A stretch of DNA of 64,000 bases. Source: an uncultured Alphaproteobacteria bacterium. GTDB lineage: Bacteria > Pseudomonadota > Alphaproteobacteria > HIMB59. The notes under the pieces were generated by a model. That model made no database searches and was not told the DNA's origin. It was given only the letters and a program-made list of their open reading frames with translations. The stretch spans positions 228,543-292,542 of the forward strand of contig CACJLA010000001.1 in the NCBI GenBank assembly GCA_902594145.1. Reading direction: 5' to 3'. Made by a program: the position numbers and the translations under genes. Positions 17,238-26,894 of this stretch are shown here, piece by piece. Within the stretch, counting starts at the first letter, position 1. Every line of letters begins with the position of its first letter.

Positions 17238-18292
17238 TGCCAGATCTTTTTATAAAAAGACTTAATCGGGGACAAGGCAAAGAACTAATCTTATATAGCC
17301 AAAAAGACAATGATTATAAAGTTTTTGAAGGTTTACCACCTGTGTCTGGTAACCAAACTCACCTTAGGTTCCACCCAACTCGCTTTGAGTGGGTTGGGTA
17401 TTCAACATCAAGACAAAATAGAACCTTCCTTCCAGACGCTCATGATTGCCCACTATGCCCAATGTCAGATAATAAGGACCTTAGTGATATTCCAGTCGAT
17501 CAATATGAAGTAGCTATATTTACAAATCGGTTTAGCTCTTTTCAATTATCTGAAAATAAAGCACCCTCTTTGGAGATAGAAACCAATCAAGCAACAGGGA
17601 CTTGCGATGTAATCTCTTATAGTGCTAATCATAATGATGAATTTTCTAAATTATCTACAGAAAGAGTCGAATTAATTATCCAAGCACTATCCAATCGTAC
17701 CAGAGAATTATATAGCAATTCCAAAATTGAATATATTCTGCCCTTTGAAAATAAAGGAAAAGAAATTGGAGTCACATTAGATCACCCTCATGGACAGATC
17801 TATAGCTTTGGACACATTCCAGAAATAATTAAAAAACAAGCTATAATTCAACAATCAAATCCTTTAAAAAAATATCTAGGGAATATACCAAAAGAGTTAA
17901 TTCTTAAAAAAAATTCTTCCGCCATATCTTTTGTCCCTCGTTGGGCAAGATACCCTTTTGAGATCTGGGTAGTTCCATCACGAAGAGTGTCTAATATATT
18001 TGAACTTTCAGATACTGAGCAACATGATCTTGCAGAACTGATGTTAGAGGCTTCCAAAAAATTAGATGGAGTCTTTAACTCCTCAATGCCTTATACTCTC
18101 GCATGGCAACTGTCGCCAAAAGGCTTTGAAGACTCCCACCATTTTCATGTATGCTTTCAACCAATTCGTAGGTCAAAAACAAAGTTAAAATATTTAGCTG
18201 GAGTTGAGCAGATTACAGGATTTTTTTTAGTGGATCTTCCACCAGAGCGCTCCGCTCGTATTTTGAGAGGCGAGGAAAAACCAGATGAGTAG
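17237..18292 (+). CDS. galT: Galactose-1-phosphate uridylyltransferase
   Basis: The 351-residue HIT-superfamily enzyme carries the zinc-binding CPLCP near residue 74 and the active-site HPHGQ in TLDHPHGQIYSFGHIP, whose His is uridylylated. A late SHHFHVCFQP gives the second metal-site histidines. It exchanges UMP between UDP-glucose and galactose-1-phosphate. It starts at ATG overlapping the GH4 stop (TAATG) and overlaps galK by 8 nt, so the alpha-galactosidase, galT and galK are translationally linked. Confidence 0.95.
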   Translation: MPDLFIKRLNRGQGKELILYSQKDNDYKVFEGLPPVSGNQTHLRFHPTRFEWVGYSTSRQNRTFLPDAHDCPLCPMSDNKDLSDIPVDQYEVAIFTNRFSSFQLSENKAPSLEIETNQATGTCDVISYSANHNDEFSKLSTERVELIIQALSNRTRELYSNSKIEYILPFENKGKEIGVTLDHPHGQIYSFGHIPEIIKKQAIIQQSNPLKKYLGNIPKELILKKNSSAISFVPRWARYPFEIWVVPSRRVSNIFELSDTEQHDLAELMLEASKKLDGVFNSSMPYTLAWQLSPKGFEDSHHFHVCFQPIRRSKTKLKYLAGVEQITGFFLVDLPPERSARILRGEEKPDE

Positions 18293-19370
18293 TCAGTCTT
18301 TATTTAAGAGGCATTTTCAATACCCTCCAATTTCATCATCAGAGGCACATGGAAGAGTAAATTTAATTGGTGAACACACGGATTATAATAATGGTTTTGT
18401 TCTTCCAACCTTAATTGAGCAAAAAATCCAAGTCAGCCTTGGCCCTCGATCAGACACTCAAATCGTTGGTATTTCTGAAGAATTTGGCGAAAAGACTATT
18501 TTATCAGACTCTAAAACTGATGGAACATGGATCGATTTTGTGAGAGGGGCTTTGCATTACATGACTGAGGAAGGTCAAACAATTTCAGGCCTTGATATAT
18601 CAGTGACGTCTAGTATTCCGACAGGGTCAGGTTTATCCTCATCAGCTGCATTTGAAATAGCATTGTTAAGGGCACTGTGCCAAATGCTAGAGATAGAATT
18701 ATCATCTATTAAAATTGCCCAAATAGGACAATTGATAGAACATAATTTTATCGGAACTTATTGTGGGATAATGGATCAAATGACATCATCAAAAGCTGAA
18801 TTTGGTCAGGCACTTTACTTGGACTGTGAAAATTTAAATACTGAAATAATTCCTATCTTTACTGACTATACTTTTATTATAATCCACTCTGGTAGCACAC
18901 GTAAACTTTCAGAAGGATTATACAACGAAAGAAAAAGAGAAACAGAAATTGCAGCTAAAGATCTTAATATTACTTCATTGCGCCATGCTGAAATTACTGA
19001 TTTAAAATTAATCAAAGACCCTAAAATTTTAAAAAGAGCTAGACACGTTATTTCTGAAAATAATCGAGTACAAAAAGCTGTTCAATATTTAAAACAAAAC
19101 AGTGCAGAGGCATTTGGAAATTTAATGAATGAAAGTCATTTTTCTATGGATAAAGATTATGAAATTTCTAGCTCTGAATTAAATCATATTGTTAAAATTG
19201 CTCAGTCATATGGCGCTTTAGGGGCTAGACTTACAGGTGCAGGATTTGGGGGTTGTGCTGTAGTTTTGACATCAAATAATCAAAGAAATGATATCACAGA
19301 AAAAATTTTAAAAAGTTGTTCTAATTCATATTTGGTCACCAATATTTCAAAAAGTATTATACTTAATTAA
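18285..19370 (+). CDS. galK: Galactokinase
   Basis: This is a GHMP kinase of 361 residues with the galactokinase signature GRVNLIGEHTDYNNGFVLP near residue 23, the ATP-binding PTGSGLSSSAAFEIA and the C-terminal TGAGFGGCAVVL. It makes galactose-1-phosphate for GalT. It is the third Leloir gene after galE and galT and is followed 1 nt later by the SMP-30 gene, so it sits in the middle of one long transcript. Nothing in the motifs suggests loss of activity. Confidence 0.95.
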   Translation: MSSQSLFKRHFQYPPISSSEAHGRVNLIGEHTDYNNGFVLPTLIEQKIQVSLGPRSDTQIVGISEEFGEKTILSDSKTDGTWIDFVRGALHYMTEEGQTISGLDISVTSSIPTGSGLSSSAAFEIALLRALCQMLEIELSSIKIAQIGQLIEHNFIGTYCGIMDQMTSSKAEFGQALYLDCENLNTEIIPIFTDYTFIIIHSGSTRKLSEGLYNERKRETEIAAKDLNITSLRHAEITDLKLIKDPKILKRARHVISENNRVQKAVQYLKQNSAEAFGNLMNESHFSMDKDYEISSSELNHIVKIAQSYGALGARLTGAGFGGCAVVLTSNNQRNDITEKILKSCSNSYLVTNISKSIILN

Positions 19371-19371
19371 A

Positions 19372-20244
19372 ATGAACAAATTTAAAGTTTCAACAGTTCT
19401 TAAATGTGAAAACTTACTTGGTGAAAGCTGTTTTTGGGATCCAAGGTATGACTGTTTAGTTTGGACAGATATACAAGGAAAGAAAGCCTGGAAGCTTGAT
19501 GATAGCAATCAAAGTCTCGAATTTAATCTTCCAGACAGGGCAGGTTTTATTCTCCCCAGAAAAAAAGAGGGATTTATTATTGGTTTTCCCAATTTTATTG
19601 CTATTTCTGACCAAAGTTTTTCTTCTTTTGAAAAAATATGTGATGTCGAGAGCACTATAAATGAAACTCGAATTAATGATGCTAAAGTAGATCCTTATGG
19701 TGGCATTGTGTTTGGCACATATAATGAGGATCCAGATAAAATAAATAAAAAACCAATTGCCAATCTTTATAGACTGGCTCCAGATTTGTCTTTAACAAAT
19801 CTTTTATCTAACATTACAGTTTCCAATGGAATAGCCTTTTCTCAAAATGAAAATATTATGTACTTTGCCGATACCCCAACAGGTCGAATACAAAAATTTA
19901 AATACACACAAGATTTTAATAAGTTCAATGAATTAGACTCAAATATTATTTTCAAAGATGTTGGAGAGCCAGATGGGGCCACTGTAGATATTAATAATAA
20001 TTATTGGTCTGCAAGGGTCAGGGGAAAATGTATTATTTCCATAGACACAAAAAGGGAGAAAATTTTGGAGAAAATTAATCTACCAACTAACACACCCACG
20101 TGTGTTACATTTGGGGGCAATAATTTATCCAGCCTTTATGTTACCTCTTTAAGAGCTGATCCAACAAACGACAATGAGGGTGGAAATTTGCACAGAATTG
20201 AAACAGATACTAGGGGCTTTGAACAACTTCTAGCTGATATTTGA
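19372..20244 (+). CDS. SMP-30/gluconolactonase family protein
   Basis: This six-bladed propeller protein of 290 residues has the family metal ligands plausibly placed: Glu in LGESCFWD, Asn in VSNGIAFS and Asp in MYFADTPTG, plus INDAKVDPYGGIVFG in the middle. The family hydrolyses aldonolactones. There is no signal peptide, so it acts in the cytoplasm. As last gene of the galactose transcript it may hydrolyse galactonolactone, which would mean an oxidative route besides the Leloir pathway, but no galactose dehydrogenase is beside it. It ends 2 nt from the convergent 2-hydroxyacid dehydrogenase. Confidence 0.85.
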   Translation: MNKFKVSTVLKCENLLGESCFWDPRYDCLVWTDIQGKKAWKLDDSNQSLEFNLPDRAGFILPRKKEGFIIGFPNFIAISDQSFSSFEKICDVESTINETRINDAKVDPYGGIVFGTYNEDPDKINKKPIANLYRLAPDLSLTNLLSNITVSNGIAFSQNENIMYFADTPTGRIQKFKYTQDFNKFNELDSNIIFKDVGEPDGATVDINNNYWSARVRGKCIISIDTKREKILEKINLPTNTPTCVTFGGNNLSSLYVTSLRADPTNDNEGGNLHRIETDTRGFEQLLADI

Positions 20245-20246
20245 TA

Positions 20247-21209
20247 CTACAAAAATTTTTTATTAACTAAATTCTTTTCATTTAGTTCTGGCATATTTTT
20301 TAAAAAATAAAATATATTTTCCGACGCTTCTAAAGACATTCTCGCTCTACATTCTAGGGTTAATGCAGCATTGTGAGGTGTTAACAAAATATTATCTAGT
20401 TGAAAAAAAGGATGATTGGATTCAGGTGGTTCAGAAATAAATACATCAATTCCGGCACCTCGAATTTTCTTTGACTTCAAAGCTTGATACAAGTCATTTT
20501 CATTTACTATTCCACCTCTTGATGTATTTACCAGAACAGAGTTTTTCTTCATAAGTTTAAGTTCTGTTTGAGATATAAAGTTTTTTGTATTTTTATTTAA
20601 TGGTAAGTGGATGCTAACAAAATCTGCTATACCTAGACCATCTTCCTTTTCGATGGGTACACAGTTTTTCTCCTTTATGAATTCACCATCTAAAAATGGA
20701 TCATAGACATATATATCCATGTCAAACCCCAGACACCTTTTAGCAACTTCTTTTCCTATTCTACCAAAACCCATAATCAGCACTTTTTTTTTATATAATT
20801 CGAAAATGTCAGGCAACTCAGACCTTTTATCAAAATTTCCTTGCTTCACATAGCTATCTGATAAAGACAGGTTTTTTGTTAAATACATAAAGAAAGACAT
20901 CACATGCTCAGAGACACTAACCGCATTAGATGTTGATGTTATTCCAAGAGCAATCTTCCTCTCATTAAGGTAATCTAAATCCACATTATCGTAACCAACA
21001 CCATGCCTTGAAATAATTTTTAAATTATTACAATGTTGTAAAATATTTTTATCCAGTATTGATGTTCTTAATAAAATCGCATCAACAAATTTTAACTCCT
21101 TCTTTAGGATTTGATTTTCAAAATTTTTTACCTCAATAACTTCAAGATCGTTTTCTCTCAAAAATTCTAAGCCTTTTGGGTGAACAGTCCCTAATATTGC
21201 AACTTTCAT
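20247..21209 (-). CDS. D-isomer-specific 2-hydroxyacid dehydrogenase (SerA-like)
   Basis: The 320-residue NAD-dependent enzyme has the catalytic-domain ISRHGVGYDNVDL, the Rossmann motif IMGFGRIGKEVAKR, the signature VNTSRGGIVNENDL and the catalytic His in LTPHNAALT. It is the size of short phosphoglycerate or hydroxypyruvate/glyoxylate reductases; no ACT domain is present. It is monocistronic and divergent from iolD. The product may reduce or oxidise a 2-keto/2-hydroxy acid formed in the neighbouring catabolic routes; the substrate is not readable from sequence. Confidence 0.85.
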   Translation of the reverse strand: MKVAILGTVHPKGLEFLRENDLEVIEVKNFENQILKKELKFVDAILLRTSILDKNILQHCNNLKIISRHGVGYDNVDLDYLNERKIALGITSTSNAVSVSEHVMSFFMYLTKNLSLSDSYVKQGNFDKRSELPDIFELYKKKVLIMGFGRIGKEVAKRCLGFDMDIYVYDPFLDGEFIKEKNCVPIEKEDGLGIADFVSIHLPLNKNTKNFISQTELKLMKKNSVLVNTSRGGIVNENDLYQALKSKKIRGAGIDVFISEPPESNHPFFQLDNILLTPHNAALTLECRARMSLEASENIFYFLKNMPELNEKNLVNKKFL

Positions 21210-21321
21210 TTTATCTCTTGATTAAAAGTTATGTCAAATAAGTATCAATTTTAAAAGGTTTTTCATTCAAATTATCTCTCGATCATGTAGTATCTTTATA
21301 GTTAAGTTTTTTGGAGGAATA

Positions 21322-23166
21322 ATGAAAACCATCAAATTATCATGTGCCCACGCACTTTTTAAATATTTAATTGCACAAAAAACTATTATTGACGGTAAGA
21401 AAGCCCCTTTGTTTCCTGGAGCATTCGCAATCTATGGTCATGGTAATGTTGCCTGTTTGGGTCAAGCAATGGAAGAATTCCAGTCCGATCTTCCAGGATA
21501 CAGAGGTCATCACGAACAAGCTATGGCTTTAACAGGAATTGGTTATGCAAGAGCAATGAGAAGAAAACAAATTTTCATCGCTACCTCATCTGTTGGACCT
21601 GGTGCCACAAATATGGTTACTGCAGCAGCAGTTGCTATGAGTAATCGTCTTCCAATTTTACTCCTTCCAGGAGATACATTCGCTAGCCGTTTTCCTGACC
21701 CCGTATTACAACAAGTCGAAAATTTCAATTCACCTATCGAAACGGCAAATGATGCCTTCAAACCTGTTTCTAAATATTTTGACAGAATTACAAGACCGGA
21801 GCAAATTCTTGCTTCACTACCCCAGGCAATTCAGGTTATGCTCGACCCATCTGATTGCGGACCTGCTACAATCGCTATTTCACAGGATGTCCAAGGAGAG
21901 TCATTTGATTATCCTGAGGTTTTTTTTGAAGAAAGTATTCATCAGATTAGAAGAGTACACCCTGACCCAAGTCAAGTTATACAAGCAGCTGAAAAATTAA
22001 AAAATTCTAAACAACCTATTATTATTTCAGGGGGGGGTGTTCTTTATTCTGAGGCAGAACAAGAGCTATCTAATTTTGCAAAAAAACATAATATCCCTGT
22101 AACTTCAACAGTAATGGGTATTGGATGTATGACAAAAGATGACCCATATTATATTAGTACTGTGGGCGCGCTAGGAGAGGGGTCCTCAAATAATTTATCT
22201 AAAGATACTGATCTTGCTCTTGCTATAGGAACTAAACTTGCAGATTTTACAACTGGCTCATGGGCAAATTTCGAAAATCCTAATTTTAAATTAGTATCAG
22301 TTAATACTACCCGTTATGATACGACCAAGCATTTAGCCACCCCTGTTATTAGTGATGCAAAAGTAGGACTTCAACAAATATCTGAAGCTCTTGGTGACTG
22401 GAAAGCCCCTGACCCCTGGTATCAAAGAGCAATAAAAGAAAGAACTGAATGGGATGCGTATGTTGAAAAACAAAGTGGTCCTACAAATCAAGAAGAGCCT
22501 TCGTATGCCCATGCTGTGGGAGCAATTTATAGAAATTCAGATCCTAGTGATATCGTTGTAACAGCAGCAGGAGGACTTGTAGGTGAGGTTGTTCAAGTTT
22601 GGAAACCAAAACAGCTTAACACCTTTGAGACTGAATGGGGTTTTAGTTGTATGGGATATGAAATTTCAGGAGCACTTGGAATTAAAATGGCTAAACCTGA
22701 TCAAGACGTAGTAGTCTTTGTTGGAGATGGTTCTTACTTACTGAATAATAGTGATATATATAGCTCAGTTCTTTATGACCAAAAATTAATTATCATTGTT
22801 TGCGATAATGGGGGGCACATGGTTATCAATAGACTTCAACTAGCAAAAGGTGGAAAAGAATATATTTGCAATCTTCGCGCTGCTAGAGCCACCAATCTCC
22901 AATTTGTAAATTTTGAAATTCATGCAAAAAGTATGGGAGCCAATGCAGAGACAGTAAGTTCTACATCTGAGTTAGAAGCAGCATTCAAAAGAGCTAAGGA
23001 TTCAGATAAGACATATGTCATAACAATAAAAACTCATGGTTATGAATGGTTAGAAGGAACAGCTTTTTGGGAGAGCCCAACTCTTCAAGATCCAATCACT
23101 GAGGATAACAAAAAAGCCTTAGATGATTTTGAGACTGGAAAGAGCAAACAACGCAAAGGCGTATAA
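21322..23166 (+). CDS. iolD: 3D-(3,5/4)-trihydroxycyclohexane-1,2-dione acylhydrolase (ThDP enzyme)
   Basis: This 614-residue thiamine-diphosphate enzyme opens the ring of the inositol-derived dione to 5-deoxy-glucuronate. N-terminal GHGNVACLG and GYRGHHEQAMAL with the cofactor-activating Glu65 are characteristic of IolD, as is TSSVGPGATNMVTAAAVA. The C-terminal ThDP-binding motif is VVFVGDGSYLLNNSD. The start is ATG after TTGGAGGAAT, a strong ribosome site. No iolB, iolC, iolE or iolG lies beside it; the only companion is an SDR gene 3 nt downstream. The other inositol genes are presumably elsewhere in the genome, or the enzyme has a related substrate. Confidence 0.9.
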   Translation: MKTIKLSCAHALFKYLIAQKTIIDGKKAPLFPGAFAIYGHGNVACLGQAMEEFQSDLPGYRGHHEQAMALTGIGYARAMRRKQIFIATSSVGPGATNMVTAAAVAMSNRLPILLLPGDTFASRFPDPVLQQVENFNSPIETANDAFKPVSKYFDRITRPEQILASLPQAIQVMLDPSDCGPATIAISQDVQGESFDYPEVFFEESIHQIRRVHPDPSQVIQAAEKLKNSKQPIIISGGGVLYSEAEQELSNFAKKHNIPVTSTVMGIGCMTKDDPYYISTVGALGEGSSNNLSKDTDLALAIGTKLADFTTGSWANFENPNFKLVSVNTTRYDTTKHLATPVISDAKVGLQQISEALGDWKAPDPWYQRAIKERTEWDAYVEKQSGPTNQEEPSYAHAVGAIYRNSDPSDIVVTAAGGLVGEVVQVWKPKQLNTFETEWGFSCMGYEISGALGIKMAKPDQDVVVFVGDGSYLLNNSDIYSSVLYDQKLIIIVCDNGGHMVINRLQLAKGGKEYICNLRAARATNLQFVNFEIHAKSMGANAETVSSTSELEAAFKRAKDSDKTYVITIKTHGYEWLEGTAFWESPTLQDPITEDNKKALDDFETGKSKQRKGV

Positions 23167-23169
23167 TTT

Positions 23170-23904
23170 TTGACTTCTAAAAAAAAAATTGCCCTCATAA
23201 CAGGTGCTGAGTCTGGTATTGGAAAAAGTACATCTAAAATATTCTTAAATAATAACTTCAAAGTTATAGGAACGAGTCTTAAAAAGAACAAGGATAAATA
23301 CATCAAAGATTTTGATAATTATCAGATAGATATCACTAACAACACAGAGTGGAGAGAACTAGCTTCTATTATCCACAAAAAATATAGCAAAATCGATGTT
23401 TTAGTTAACAGTGCCGGCGTTAGATTAAGTGGAAATTTAGAGACAACTTCTATGAATGATTGGGCCTATCACTTTAATAATAATGTAACGGGCACATTTC
23501 TGGCTTGTAAATATATCTTACCATTGCTCAAAAAAAGCAATAAATCCTCCATCATAAATTTAGCTTCCATAAACAGTATAAGAGGAGTTAAAAATATGTT
23601 GGCATATGCAACCTCAAAGAGTGCAATAGTATCTTTTACTGCTTCTTTAGCTTTAGATTTATCCAAACATAATATAAGAGTTAATGCTGTTGCTCCTGGT
23701 GCCATCGATACCCCAATGCTCGCATCTTTTAAAAAAGACCTAACATTAAAAGAGTATCAAAAAAGAATGCGTGATAACCACCCTATTGGCAGGATTGGCA
23801 AACCGGAAGAGGTGGCAAGTGTAATTTACTTTTTAGCAAGTGAGGCATCGTCCTTTATGACAGGTTTAACGATACCAGTAGATGGTGGAAGAAGCATTAG
23901 GTAA
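23170..23904 (+). CDS. Short-chain dehydrogenase/reductase
   Basis: This classical SDR of 244 residues has cofactor motif TGAESGIGKS, NSAGV, catalytic Ser in LASINS and the Tyr-x3-Lys in YATSKSA, ending with TGLTIPVDGG. The start is TTG, 3 nt after iolD, so it is co-translated with it. A dehydrogenase for an inositol-derived or uronate-type intermediate would fit, but SDR substrates cannot be told from motifs. It converges on the GH42 gene, whose stop lies 4 nt away. Confidence 0.87.
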   Translation: MTSKKKIALITGAESGIGKSTSKIFLNNNFKVIGTSLKKNKDKYIKDFDNYQIDITNNTEWRELASIIHKKYSKIDVLVNSAGVRLSGNLETTSMNDWAYHFNNNVTGTFLACKYILPLLKKSNKSSIINLASINSIRGVKNMLAYATSKSAIVSFTASLALDLSKHNIRVNAVAPGAIDTPMLASFKKDLTLKEYQKRMRDNHPIGRIGKPEEVASVIYFLASEASSFMTGLTIPVDGGRSIR

Positions 23905-23908
23905 ATTT

Positions 23909-25858
23909 TTAATTTTCTAATTTCAAAATAGTAACATCTGCCTGTTTCATATTTTTTGATCCCATAATAATCTCTCCCTTAAAAAAATCAGGTATCTCAA
24001 TAGCCTCTTTTCCATAATTAGTAAAAAACAATAGATTACCTCTCTGTCTCACTCTTAGATATTCAGGAAGTGTTACTGGTTTTAATCCTGCAGATATCAT
24101 CTGTTCTTCCATTATTGCTCTGAGCAAATTTTCATCAGGCCATCCACATAAATAGCTTCCTTGGTTTCCACTTGTAATAACTGGAAAGCCATCTTTTGAG
24201 TTTCCCTCAGATATGCCTGAGCTATTTCCATGTTCCCTCCACACGCGAAGTTGACCTTTGTTACCTTTCCATTCTACTTCAATTGGAAGTGCATATGGTA
24301 AGGCATCTACTCGTGTAACTTGATAACCAAGACCCTCTAGGCTTAAGTTTTCAGGAATTTGAAAATTTATTGTTTTAATACCCGTTCTAGGACCGGCCAA
24401 GATTTTTGCTCCAGATGAAGCTATTTTCTTAAATATGTTTGAATCAAGATGAGCAAATGATGGAATGATAATTAGTTTATAACCATGAAAATCATCATTT
24501 TTTCCAATAATATCTAAAGAACCACCATTTACCCTGACCGATTTGTAAAAATCAAGCATCAAACGCGTGTAATGGAAATCTTCAGTTTGACCATCTAATT
24601 CTGTTATCCAACAAGCCTCGTAATCATGCAATAAGGCGACTTCTGATTTCTGTGTTGCTGGAAGTTCAATCATTTGAATTTCTTTGCTTACTTGAAGTGC
24701 TTCCAGACTTCCAACTGCTGGAGTGTTATCTCTGAGCATCAGAGCAGAATGCATTTGTTCTTGAGCAAAGGGTGCTTGCCTCCATCGAAAATAACTTACA
24801 ACTTCTGCATCATGTGCGAACGCCTCCCAAGTCCACATTCTAACTGCTCCATCTACTGGGACAGGGTTATATTTTGCCCAATTAACTGGTCCTGGTTGTT
24901 GTTCCATTATCCACAATCTTCCCATCCCCCGATAAAGATCATGATGGTATGATTGAAAGTCGGGATCACCAATATTGTAACAATCATTGATTAGTTGTTT
25001 ATCTTCTCTGGCTATAATTTGCATATTTTGAAGGTTGCCTAAAGGATAGCTATTCCAAGCTACTACATCTAAATCTTTAGATACTTCTCGGTGATCAAAT
25101 TCTATAAAGTGACCCATAAAATTATGACTCACTGGACGCCCTGGAGAGTTCTGATTAATTATTTCAGCCTGTTGAGAATTAAAATTTTTAACCTGGTCCG
25201 AACTAAACTTACGAAAATCAAAATTATGTGAAGGATTTGCCTCAGTAACAGTTAGATTGGGAAGATCAATTTCTTCAAAGGAACGATATTCCATAGACCA
25301 AAAAACATTTCCCCAAGATTTATTTAATTCATTTATGTTTTTATATTTTTTTTTGAGCCAAACTCTAAATTCAGATAAAGAGGATACGCACCAAGAGTAA
25401 GTAGTCTCATGACAACCATACTCATTATCTGTTTGCCATGCTTGTACAAATTTATTTTGACCATATCTCTCTGCTACTGCTTGAGTAATGCGCTGACTAT
25501 GTTTTTGATACCCTCGATGAGAAAAAGAATAGTGTCGTCTTGACCCAAATTTCCTAGCTTGACCATTTTCATCAAGGGCAACCATATCTGGTATTTGGTC
25601 CACTAACCATTTTGGAGGAGTGGCGGTAGGTGTGCACATCACTATTTTTAGACCGTTATTCCCCAGGATATTTACAATCTTATCTAACCAACCCCAATCA
25701 AAAATATTAGGGTTTGGTTCAATGCGAGACCATGCAAATTCGGCTATTCTTACCCATTTGATACCATTCTTGATCATATTCTGAGCGTCAGTTACCCACA
25801 TATCTTCAGACCAATGTTCAGGATAATAACAAACACCCAACTCGGGTTGCAATGACAT
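23909..25858 (-). CDS. GH42 beta-galactosidase
   Basis: The 649-residue glycoside hydrolase has the GH42 N-terminal barrel: GVCYYPEHWSEDMW at the start, the acid/base Glu146 in QTDNEYG and the nucleophile Glu319 in LWIMEQQPGPVNWA. Length and the trimerisation and C-terminal beta domains (to about residue 640) are normal. There is no signal peptide, so it hydrolyses imported beta-galactosides in the cytoplasm. It is the last gene of a minus-strand run (GH4, Gfo/Idh, cupin, ATPase, GH42), 2 nt after the MsmK-type ATPase. With GH4 and the Leloir genes nearby, both alpha- and beta-galactosides appear to be used. Confidence 0.93.
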   Translation of the reverse strand: MSLQPELGVCYYPEHWSEDMWVTDAQNMIKNGIKWVRIAEFAWSRIEPNPNIFDWGWLDKIVNILGNNGLKIVMCTPTATPPKWLVDQIPDMVALDENGQARKFGSRRHYSFSHRGYQKHSQRITQAVAERYGQNKFVQAWQTDNEYGCHETTYSWCVSSLSEFRVWLKKKYKNINELNKSWGNVFWSMEYRSFEEIDLPNLTVTEANPSHNFDFRKFSSDQVKNFNSQQAEIINQNSPGRPVSHNFMGHFIEFDHREVSKDLDVVAWNSYPLGNLQNMQIIAREDKQLINDCYNIGDPDFQSYHHDLYRGMGRLWIMEQQPGPVNWAKYNPVPVDGAVRMWTWEAFAHDAEVVSYFRWRQAPFAQEQMHSALMLRDNTPAVGSLEALQVSKEIQMIELPATQKSEVALLHDYEACWITELDGQTEDFHYTRLMLDFYKSVRVNGGSLDIIGKNDDFHGYKLIIIPSFAHLDSNIFKKIASSGAKILAGPRTGIKTINFQIPENLSLEGLGYQVTRVDALPYALPIEVEWKGNKGQLRVWREHGNSSGISEGNSKDGFPVITSGNQGSYLCGWPDENLLRAIMEEQMISAGLKPVTLPEYLRVRQRGNLLFFTNYGKEAIEIPDFFKGEIIMGSKNMKQADVTILKLEN

Positions 25859-25860
25859 GA

Positions 25861-26892
25861 TTATGCTACTGCATTTTCTTTCGAATTAAAAAAATGAGTA
25901 TGTGAGATATCCCAGCTCAAGTAAATATTATCATTTACATTGATATTTGAATTTATATCGAGTTTAGCAATTATTTCTTTACCTGATGAGGAGTTTAAAT
26001 AGCATAGCAAATGCTCACCAAGATTTTCAATATGTCTAATGTCACCATGAAACTTAGCTTCTTTTTCAGATGATACTATTAAGTGTTCGGGTCGAACACC
26101 AACCATAGATGCATTATTTGGTATTTGAAGATTATGGGTAAAAATATCATTTTGATTTTGTAAATTTAAAATATTCATCTTAGGACTTCCAATAAATTCA
26201 GCTACAAAAAGGTTCCGTGGGGTGTTATATAGCTCTACAGGACTTCCAACTTGTTCGATTATCCCATTGTTTAATACAACTATCTTATCTGCTAAGGTCA
26301 TTGCTTCTACTTGATCATGTGTAACATAAATCATAGTCGCCGAAAGTTGTTTATGCAATTTTGCAATTTCAATTCTGGTCTGCACTCTCAATGCAGCATC
26401 TAAATTTGATAAAGGCTCATCAAATAAAAAAACTTTTGGTTTTCTAACAATAGCTCTTCCTATTGCTACTCTTTGTCTTTGCCCACCAGATAATTGTTTT
26501 GGAAGTCGTTCTAAATAGTCATTTATTTGAAGTACATCTGCTGCATCTTCAACTCGTTTTTTTATTTCATCTATTGGAGTTTTTGCCATTTTCAAACCAA
26601 AAGACATATTTTCATATACTGTCATATGAGGATATAAAGCATATGATTGGAATACCATTGCTACCCCTCTTTCAGCAGCAATTACTTCATTAACGACCTC
26701 ATTATCAATTTCAATAGTTCCAGATGATATATCCTCCAAGCCTGCAATCATCCTTAATAATGTTGACTTACCACAGCCTGAGGGACCAACAAAAACAATA
26801 AATTCGCCATTATTTATGGATAAATCAACACCATGAATTACTTCGGTTTTATCATATGATTTATAGATATTAGTAAGTTTTACGTTAGCCAA
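25861..26892 (-). CDS. CUT1 sugar ABC transporter ATP-binding protein (MsmK/UgpC type)
   Basis: The 343-residue ATPase has Walker [10 protein letters not shown], the ABC signature [14 protein letters not shown], Walker [13 protein letters not shown] and the switch His in [14 protein letters not shown]. The C-terminal TOBE-like part contains VGVRPEHL. This is the only CUT1-type ATPase in the window, although three complete permease pairs and part of a fourth lack one. MsmK/MsmX proteins elsewhere energise several importers, so it is probably shared. It lies between the cupin gene (2 nt) and the GH42 gene (2 nt). Confidence 0.94.
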   Translation of the reverse strand: MANVKLTNIYKSYDKTEVIHGVDLSINNGEFIVFVGPSGCGKSTLLRMIAGLEDISSGTIEIDNEVVNEVIAAERGVAMVFQSYALYPHMTVYENMSFGLKMAKTPIDEIKKRVEDAADVLQINDYLERLPKQLSGGQRQRVAIGRAIVRKPKVFLFDEPLSNLDAALRVQTRIEIAKLHKQLSATMIYVTHDQVEAMTLADKIVVLNNGIIEQVGSPVELYNTPRNLFVAEFIGSPKMNILNLQNQNDIFTHNLQIPNNASMVGVRPEHLIVSSEKEAKFHGDIRHIENLGEHLLCYLNSSSGKEIIAKLDINSNINVNDNIYLSWDISHTHFFNSKENAVA

Positions 26893-26894
26893 AT

